Source of the DNA: Gautieria morchelliformis
Taxonomy: Eukaryota; Basidiomycota; Agaricomycetes; Gomphales; Gomphaceae
Direction of reading: 5' to 3'
Length of the DNA: 64,000 nt
Assembly (NCBI GenBank): GCA_015179125.1
Contig: WHVA01000219.1
Span: forward strand, 111,162 to 175,161
Part shown: positions 58,742-64,000 of the stretch, piece by piece
Layout of the letters: each line of letters begins with the position of its first letter
Numbering within the stretch: position 1 is the stretch's first letter
The notes under the pieces: generated by a model
What the model was told of the DNA's origin: nothing
Databases searched by the model: none
The model's input: the letters and a program-made list of their open reading frames with translations, nothing else
Program-made: the position numbers and the translations under genes

Positions 58742-60730
58742 ATGGACGCGATTGTTTACGTCGCAAATGTTGACCCAATGAGAGCCTCACCGTTTCCCAC
58801 CCCTCAGTCTAGTGCTTTCAAATTTCGTGTCCTACAGCCATGGAACAGCATCAACTTTTTGTCATTGCTAAAATACCCCATAGCCGTTATCAACGCATCG
58901 CAGCTGTCAGTTCTAGCTAGCTGGTCCTCTCAAACACTAATTTATGAACTAGTTTCGCCACAATTATCTGTGGCGCCGCGATCCACTAGCAGTGTGCTCA
59001 AATTTCATCACTCTCGTAAAGAATAAAGACAATGCCCTCATCGTCGAAGCTGAGCTCGCAGCCATCGGATCCACTCAGTATCAGGAGCTTCCTGAGACAC
59101 CAGCGCCGTTCATATCATCCATGCTAGCCATGGTTCTCGCGATTCGTTTGGAAGACCAATACTGCGAGGGTTTTACGGCTCGTCCTCTCGATCCGAACAG
59201 GAGCAGTTTCGGTGCACGTCAGATAAGCTCCACTGTGTGTTATGGGACTCTGTGTTTACACTGTCCTCTCAGGAAATAATGACGCTATAACCGTCATTGA
59301 CGTAACTGATCCATCTTCACCAGCATACTGTTTTGTTTTAGTTGCTGGATTGGAGCATGCGAAGGTCGAGGTCCCTAGGGACGTTCTTCTGGCTGCTGAA
59401 ACGTATGTGAGAGCATTCTACCCTCTCCTCTCCGAGAAAAACATGCCTTATATGGAAGAGAATGAAGAAGGGAATGAACGATATAATGAGGAGGTGCAGC
59501 AGGATGTGGAGAAACATATCAACCTCTTCAAGGACATAAGGGTGATTGAACGTTGGATGCTAGACGAAACGTGGCCTTGTGATGGATATGGAACAGACGA
59601 GCGAGACACACAAGAGCCTGAGTCGGCCGACACGGAGCCAGACATACCACCGTGACTGAGCTTTGCCTCCAAAAAGCAGTGCACCACGCAACTTCAAAAG
59701 ACAGTGCTGCTCTCGAAGCTGCCATCTCTTTTCCTGGCGTAGGTGTAAGGCTGTTGGACATACTTGCCAAACGTGACCGCCTCTCAAATGCAGTCACGAG
59801 TGCGATGACCACGGCACTCTCTGACCATCCAGAGCGTGATCAGTCAGTGCTGGACCTCTCTCCGTATTCCCTCACTGCGAAGCAGGTGATACGAGTTGCT
59901 TCTTACTTCCCTCAGATTCAAGTCCTTAACCTGGACAAGAACCCCCATATCACCCATGCAACATTGGCGAAACTTCTTCCATCCCTTCCCGAACTCACTC
60001 GTCTCATCATATATGACTGTCCTGGAATCTCTGCCATGGAAGTACGTACACTTCGTTTTTCTGGATCTTTTCCGAAACTCCTGGCCGTCTATCATCGTGG
60101 TTATATGATGATGTGCGATGAAGAGCTTCGCAAAATGGGCACGAATACCGATATAGCCTCTACTCGGACTTCATTTACGTTTGCGCTCGGATTGCGTAGC
60201 CGTACTTACAGGCAGGATGCCTATACAGGGACTTCTGTACCCTTCCTGTCGCCACGAGCTGTGGTGATCTCCATGTGCGATATCTTCGACTACTTGAGCT
60301 GGGGGGACCATCACGCATTAAAGTTGATCATGGCAGATACGAGCTTGCTTCACTCTCTCCCGCGTCCGCCCATGTTCCATTGCAGAGCTGCTCTCGGAAC
60401 TTTGCCAGGTGATGGCACTCTGTGCCGAGATGGATGTTCCTAATTACTTGACCTACTCGAAGAACTCACCACGAAGAGCATGCTTGTGAATACAGGTTTT
60501 CCAGGTCCTCTCAGCGTCAGCGGACAAAAATTGTCGCTCCCGAAGTGGAGTCACGAACTTGCTGGATGGTTGGAAGCTGTCAAGGCCACGGACAAGGTGG
60601 AGAAAGAATGGATTGAAGATTGACTGGTTATCTCGGCAGTGAGAAGGATTCCTTGATAACCAAAGAGGCGGCTAGGGAACACATTGCTAAAATAATCCAT
60701 GAAACTGCGTCAGTGACGACGCGAGGTTAG
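58742..60730 (+). CDS. Agaricomycete leucine-rich protein, exon structure uncertain
   Basis: The N-terminal block (58742-59020) has FKFRVLQPWNSINFLSLLKYPIAV; the middle block (59035-59640) has VEAELAAIG, RPLDPNRSSFG and DVTDPSSPAYCFVLVAGLEH; the C-terminal block (59650-60440) has TELCLQKAVHHAT, DLSPYSLTAKQV, IQVLNLDKNPHIT and LPELTRLII, i.e. leucine-rich repeats. A clean intron is seen at 59210-59273. Frame changes near 59025, 59620-59650 and 60410 could be introns (44 bp in one case, about 85 bp at 60410-60495) or frameshifts. A last open piece ends at TAG 60728-60730. I think it belongs to a large family of unknown function in mushrooms; whether this copy works is open. Confidence 0.5.
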
Positions 60731-60949
60731 CTCGCTTGGCAAGTGGCCAATTGGTAACGTGATTTCGTTCTACGAGGATCGTACGCACTTCGCAATCTCT
60801 GAAAGGTCAATGTATTGTACAGTATATTCGTTGAGAAGTTGAAGAACATAGTCATGTATTGAATGACATGTAGAGTGCACTTTATTATTTTTCAGCGTTT
60901 ACAGCCATAAATGAACAACATGCTTATAACTGTTGCCGGCTGCCGTTTG

Positions 60950-61170
60950 GCAGATCCATGCATCAATAAGTGTTTGCCCTGGGAATCTCACGCGGCCTCT
61001 CTGCACGCATCAATGAGTCCCATGCTCAAAGGTGGTACCCAGAATAAAAGTCCAGAAGGAGAGTAGAGTTACCAGCCATTTTCTAGTCCTGAGTCATTTC
61101 GAAACCCAGTCCACTCGGCTGTTCAAAGGATATTAGCATATTCCGCCATGTCAACAATCAAAGAGGCTTC
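60950..61170 (+). repeat. dispersed 3'-flank repeat R, copy 3
   Basis: A shortened copy of the 42410-42715 repeat (TGTTTGCCCTGGGAA, GTCCCATGCTCAAA, ACCCAGAATAAAAGT, AGCCATTTTCTAG) on the same strand, 3' of the leucine-rich gene. Confidence 0.75.
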
Positions 61171-61319
61171 TACTACTGTGAAGAACCTTGTGGAAGCTTA
61201 GAGAAGCTTCAGGAAAGGTTTGGAACTATTGGAAGGCTGTGGAAGGTTCTATTGCTATATTGGTTAAAGTCACAGCTCTGTGACAGTAAAGCTAAGAGTA
61301 TGTAAGAAACTCCCACGCT

Positions 61320-61400
61320 CATGTGATTATCATGTGACGAAGGAAAGTCATGTGATAGTCAGGTGACCGTAGATAATCAAGTGACTTTGAGGTCAGGTAG
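61320..61400 (+). repeat. GTCA(T/G)GTGA-rich tract, left
   Basis: Repeated CATGTGA/CAGGTGAC words, matched in the same orientation by 63305-63395 (GTCAGGTGACNGTNGATNATCANGTGACTTTGAG). Confidence 0.7.
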
Positions 61401-61525
61401 ACTCGAACCAGTCTCTATAGTCGTTTTACTTCCTATAGAGACTGGAGGAACTTATGATGTGCGTCGCGGAGTACTATCTCCGCTTGAATTCTTTAATGGG
61501 GACTTAGAATTTTCATGTGTTGGTC
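61390..61525 (-). repeat. inverted repeat flanking the helicase, left copy
   Basis: The minus strand matches the plus strand of 63140-63305: GGGGACTTAGAATTTTC in reverse, TGCGTCGCGGAGT, AACTTATGA, and GGTTCGAGTCTA, a good fit to a pol III B box. It also holds a perfect 13-bp hairpin, CCAGTCTCTATAG/CTATAGAGACTGG, at about 61409-61447. It may be a tRNA-derived SINE or a terminal inverted repeat. Confidence 0.6.
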
Positions 61526-61560
61526 CACCTAAATTAGAGTCTTAGTACCTCAATTTGACA

Positions 61561-62215
61561 ATGTCTCACTATGCTTGCTATGGGCACCTGTCCGTGCCGT
61601 GGCTTCCTTCCGGACACCACTTTGTCGAAACTTGTAGCACAGTGGTTAGCCATGACTGCAACACAGACCTCGGTGAGTTCAGACGTTCCATGCACAAGCA
61701 AATCGCGCATCAGGTGGCCACGATCTACGGCATTCGAGAGATCTACGACTGGCAGTATGAAGTCTGCGACGCTATCTTGGAGGGCAGAGATTGTATACTG
61801 TCTATACCTACTGGAGGGGGGAAAACACTTGCTTTTTATCTGCCTCTCTTTGCGCACTGGAAGCCTGGAGATGTTGACCCCACACATCAGAAAATTATTC
61901 TCATTGTGTCACCCCTTGTTGAGCTTATGAAAGAACAGGCAAGCCTGTATTTTCATTTCAATCTCCACTCACACAGTTGACTGTGTCCAGGCGGCCGACT
62001 TAGAGAGGCATGACGTACCAGCAGTGGTCCTGTGTGCTGAAACTTTGAGTCGAGAGAATATGTTGCACGTAAGAATTGAGGTATGATGTTAAGGAGCGAG
62101 GCTTACACTTCCCACCACCAGGAGGTTGGAAACGGGAAGTTTTGCATTGGGTTTGTGTCGCCAGAGATCACAAAACGTGCAGACTTCCACTCAGCGGCAA
62201 CCCTCAATATTTTGT
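61561..62215 (+). pseudogene. RecQ-like helicase fragment, three exons, 3' truncated
   Basis: Exons 61561-61938, 61991-62068 and 62122 to about 62215 join in frame. The product has YGIREIYDWQYEVCDAILEG (Q-motif region), Walker A SIPTGGGKT, motif Ia IVSPLVELMKEQ and GFVSPEITK. Introns are 52 and 53 bp; the first begins GC (CAG/GCAAGC). DEAD/DEVH box, motifs IV-VI and everything downstream are missing, replaced by a minisatellite at about 62260. RecQ-like genes of this type are numerous in Agaricomycetes and some are telomere-linked. Confidence 0.75.
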
Positions 62216-62264
62216 CTTCTTCCTGCTGCTGCTGCTGTCTGACCAGTACCTCCTGTCAGGGTTC

Positions 62265-62430
62265 ACGCATTTCCTTCCACAAGTTTCTATTTCCTTCCAT
62301 GAGTTTCCGTTCAGTTTCCATAACCTTCCGTCACATTCCGTCACATGTCACATTCTGTCACCTTCTGTCACATGTCACATTCTGTCACATGTCACATTCC
62401 GTCACCTTCCGTAACCTTCTACAGTTTCCG
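62265..62430 (+). repeat. minisatellite of TTCYGTCACATGTCACA-type units
   Basis: Degenerate tandem repeats of TTCCGTCAC, TTCTGTCACC and CATGTCACA. It begins where helicase homology stops. Confidence 0.8.
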
Positions 62431-62502
62431 TCTCCCCTATTATGTAAGCCTTGCCAGCGCTATAAGACTGTAGCCCGTGTGGTGGCGTTTCCTCAGCTTG
62501 AT

Positions 62503-62585
62503 CTCTGAGGATACCCACTACACAGGCAAGTCCCCATGTATCTATCGTTGCTAGAGTTATAAACTGAGGATACCCACTACACAGT
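62503..62585 (+). repeat. 22-bp direct repeat, two copies 62 bp apart
   Basis: CTGAGGATACCCACTACACAG occurs at about 62504 and 62565. Function unknown. Confidence 0.7.
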
Positions 62586-62657
62586 TGGTCATTGTCCTAG
62601 TATCGGCTCTTATCTCCTTGAGTATCTTTGGTTGTGGCTTCGTCATTAGTGTTGCCC

Positions 62658-63089
62658 TCACACCTCCTTCCAAACCTCACTCTGGTGACGCTCGCGCCAT
62701 TCCCTTTCCAACTGCCGGAACGCCTTCACCTCCTCTGCGTTCATGGACTTTTCAGCCTGCTTTTGCAGTTTTTGAGTCCCTGTAGGTCTGCCACATTTCC
62801 GCTTAAGAGGAGAGCCGAGGATGCTAATTGGGGAAGAAGGGGCATGTTGGGAAACCGGAGGTGAGGAAGATCCCCTGGTTGGAGTACTTAGAAAACCGGT
62901 CAGTGTGCGGTCTGATGATGTCAGCGTGTCCGTGTCTTCAGGTTCAGATGAGAACCCATCAGGAATATCAGGCTCTGTGCGCAGAGGATGCATTGCGCCC
63001 AGTATGATAGCGGGCACAGCAGCCTGGCGCAAGATCAGGCAGATATGATGAAACCAAGTACACCAGGGTACAGATTCATCTAAATACAA
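62658..63089 (-). CDS. unrecognised frame with an AT-hook-like motif
   Basis: About 143 codons with an acidic middle (SSEPEDTDTLTSSD), a Ser/Pro-rich part, then KRKCGRPTGTQKLQK, similar to an AT-hook followed by basic residues, and a charged helical end. It may be part of a transposon gene. The first codon is uncertain. Confidence 0.25.
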   Translation of the reverse strand: MYLDESVPWCTWFHHICLILRQAAVPAIILGAMHPLRTEPDIPDGFSSEPEDTDTLTSSDRTLTGFLSTPTRGSSSPPVSQHAPSSPISILGSPLKRKCGRPTGTQKLQKQAEKSMNAEEVKAFRQLEREWRERHQSEVWKEV

Positions 63090-63139
63090 AGGTTTGGTGA
63101 AGGGTCTGAGGGGCCAAAGCCAGATTGGAAGGCAGTACA

Positions 63140-63305
63140 GCGAGCGTGGCAGTGGGACACGCCTGAAAATTCTAAGTCCCCATAAAAGATTTCAAGCAGA
63201 GATGGCACTCCGCGACGCACCTCATAAGTTCCACCAGTCCCTCTGGTAACCTTCAGAATGACTATCTTCTAATCGTTACCATTGCGGGACTGGGTTCGAG
63301 TCTAG
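63140..63305 (+). repeat. inverted repeat flanking the helicase, right copy
   Basis: Reverse-complement partner of 61390-61525. It includes GGGTTCGAGTCTAG (B-box-like) near 63291 and GCGACGCACCTCATAAGTTCC near 63210. Confidence 0.6.
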
Positions 63306-63400
63306 AGGTCAGGTGATTGTCAGGTGACTGTGGATGATCAGGTGACTTTGAGCTGTTTTTGAGGTCATGTGATAGTCATGTGACCGTGGGTGATTCTTAG
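63305..63400 (+). repeat. GTCA(T/G)GTGA-rich tract, right
   Basis: Same-orientation relative of 61320-61400. Together with the minisatellite, it makes GTCAC(A/C)TG words unusually dense across 61.3-63.4 kb. Confidence 0.65.
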
Positions 63401-64000
63401 CTAAACTATCCAGAGATTGTTGTATCTTGTGGACCCAAAGTGAGTGTAGCATAGAAATATTAATGCAACCTTTCTTGAGGACATTTGAAACTAATCAACT
63501 ACTAGTAAATGTTCATAAATAGGTAGCTACTTTGTGAACGATCCCTAACATTCCTGGCTATGTAGATCTTGGCAACTTGCCGCTGTCCTTCCAATCGGAG
63601 TTTGGCACTGGATGCTTCCATTGATTGCCTTTTCTGTTGCTTCCGTCGTCCATGCGCCGGTTGTAGCTCCGCTCCCCACTTGCTGTATGGTGCAACCCCT
63701 TTCGCATTTCGTGGAGGAGGAGTGTGGAGACGTTTATGTGCTATTATTTTCGCCACACCTCATCACTCCTGCCTAGCTTGTTCCCCCATTCTCCGTTGAG
63801 GCATCATGTGTCATATTACAGATTGCGTGCAATTTCTGTCTGCGGGGGTATGTCTGTATATAAATTCTCGCTCTTCACGACTCCGGCAGTACATTCTGAA
63901 TTTTTTTATGAATGCTCGTACATATAAAAATGTCTACTGTCCTCATAAGGCCTATTCAAACATCCCTCTAATTAACGATGAATTCTACCTATTTTTTTCC
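63400..64000. other. no gene seen
   Basis: Short frames only. A minus frame at 63502-63756 is basic and has no recognisable domain. Confidence 0.45.

Noticed and set aside
63285-63300. A tRNA gene at the GGGTTCGAGTC motif
   Set aside because: Only the B-box word fits; no acceptor stem, anticodon arm or A box at a proper distance could be drawn.

Overview
The window looks like genomic DNA of a basidiomycete fungus, most likely an Agaricomycete. The host genes carry many 47-71 bp introns, with family types common in that class: microsomal P450s with 11-14 exons, a C2-NACHT-WD40 STAND receptor, a fungal kinase C-lobe fragment, an Agaricomycete-type leucine-rich protein and a RecQ-like helicase fragment. 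No species can be named from the sequence alone, and nothing resembles a bacterial operon or CRISPR array.

Layout. 1-4.2 kb: an upstream stretch, then a complete 14-exon P450 (copy A, +). 4.4-5.9 kb: a broken kinase C-lobe and an unrecognised open frame, both minus. 6.9-15.1 kb: a broken Ty1/copia element followed by a LINE; the LINE carries a 601-bp solo LTR with a 5-bp target duplication and is cut by the LTR of a Ty3/gypsy element. 15.1-22.6 kb: two minus-strand gypsy fossils with a fragment of an MFS transporter gene (intron included) trapped between them, followed by a 287-bp foldback. 22.9-30 kb: LTR-derived repeats, a 498-bp solo LTR and a copia tail. 30.4-32.7 kb: a second type of P450, complete with 11 exons. 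33-41.5 kb: a pile-up of gypsy fragments, one hit by a second copy of the 498-bp solo LTR. 42.7-48 kb: the STAND receptor (minus), with 14 almost identical WD40 repeats. 48.9-50.7 kb: a decayed receptor paralogue. 52.5-53.1 kb: an hAT-type MITE with an 8-bp target duplication. 54.6-56.9 kb: P450 copy B, an intact inverted duplicate of copy A. 58.7-60.7 kb: a leucine-rich gene with uncertain exon structure. 61.3-63.4 kb: a RecQ helicase fragment flanked by inverted repeats and GTCAC(A/C)TG-rich tracts.

How it fits together. The two inverted P450 copies bracket about 50 kb of repeat-rich accessory DNA holding a fast-evolving immune-type receptor and its dead relatives. The P450s are probably ER-bound oxidases of secondary or xenobiotic metabolism. 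The receptor is probably a cytosolic non-self sensor of the HET-E type. These two systems show no sign of forming one pathway; what they share is a duplication-prone, transposon-dense setting. Exon joins for the three P450s and the receptor were worked out by hand and keep frame throughout: 551 aa for copy A, the same exon plan for copy B, 557 aa for the third P450, and about 1,590-1,630 aa for the receptor, whose first exon is unresolved.
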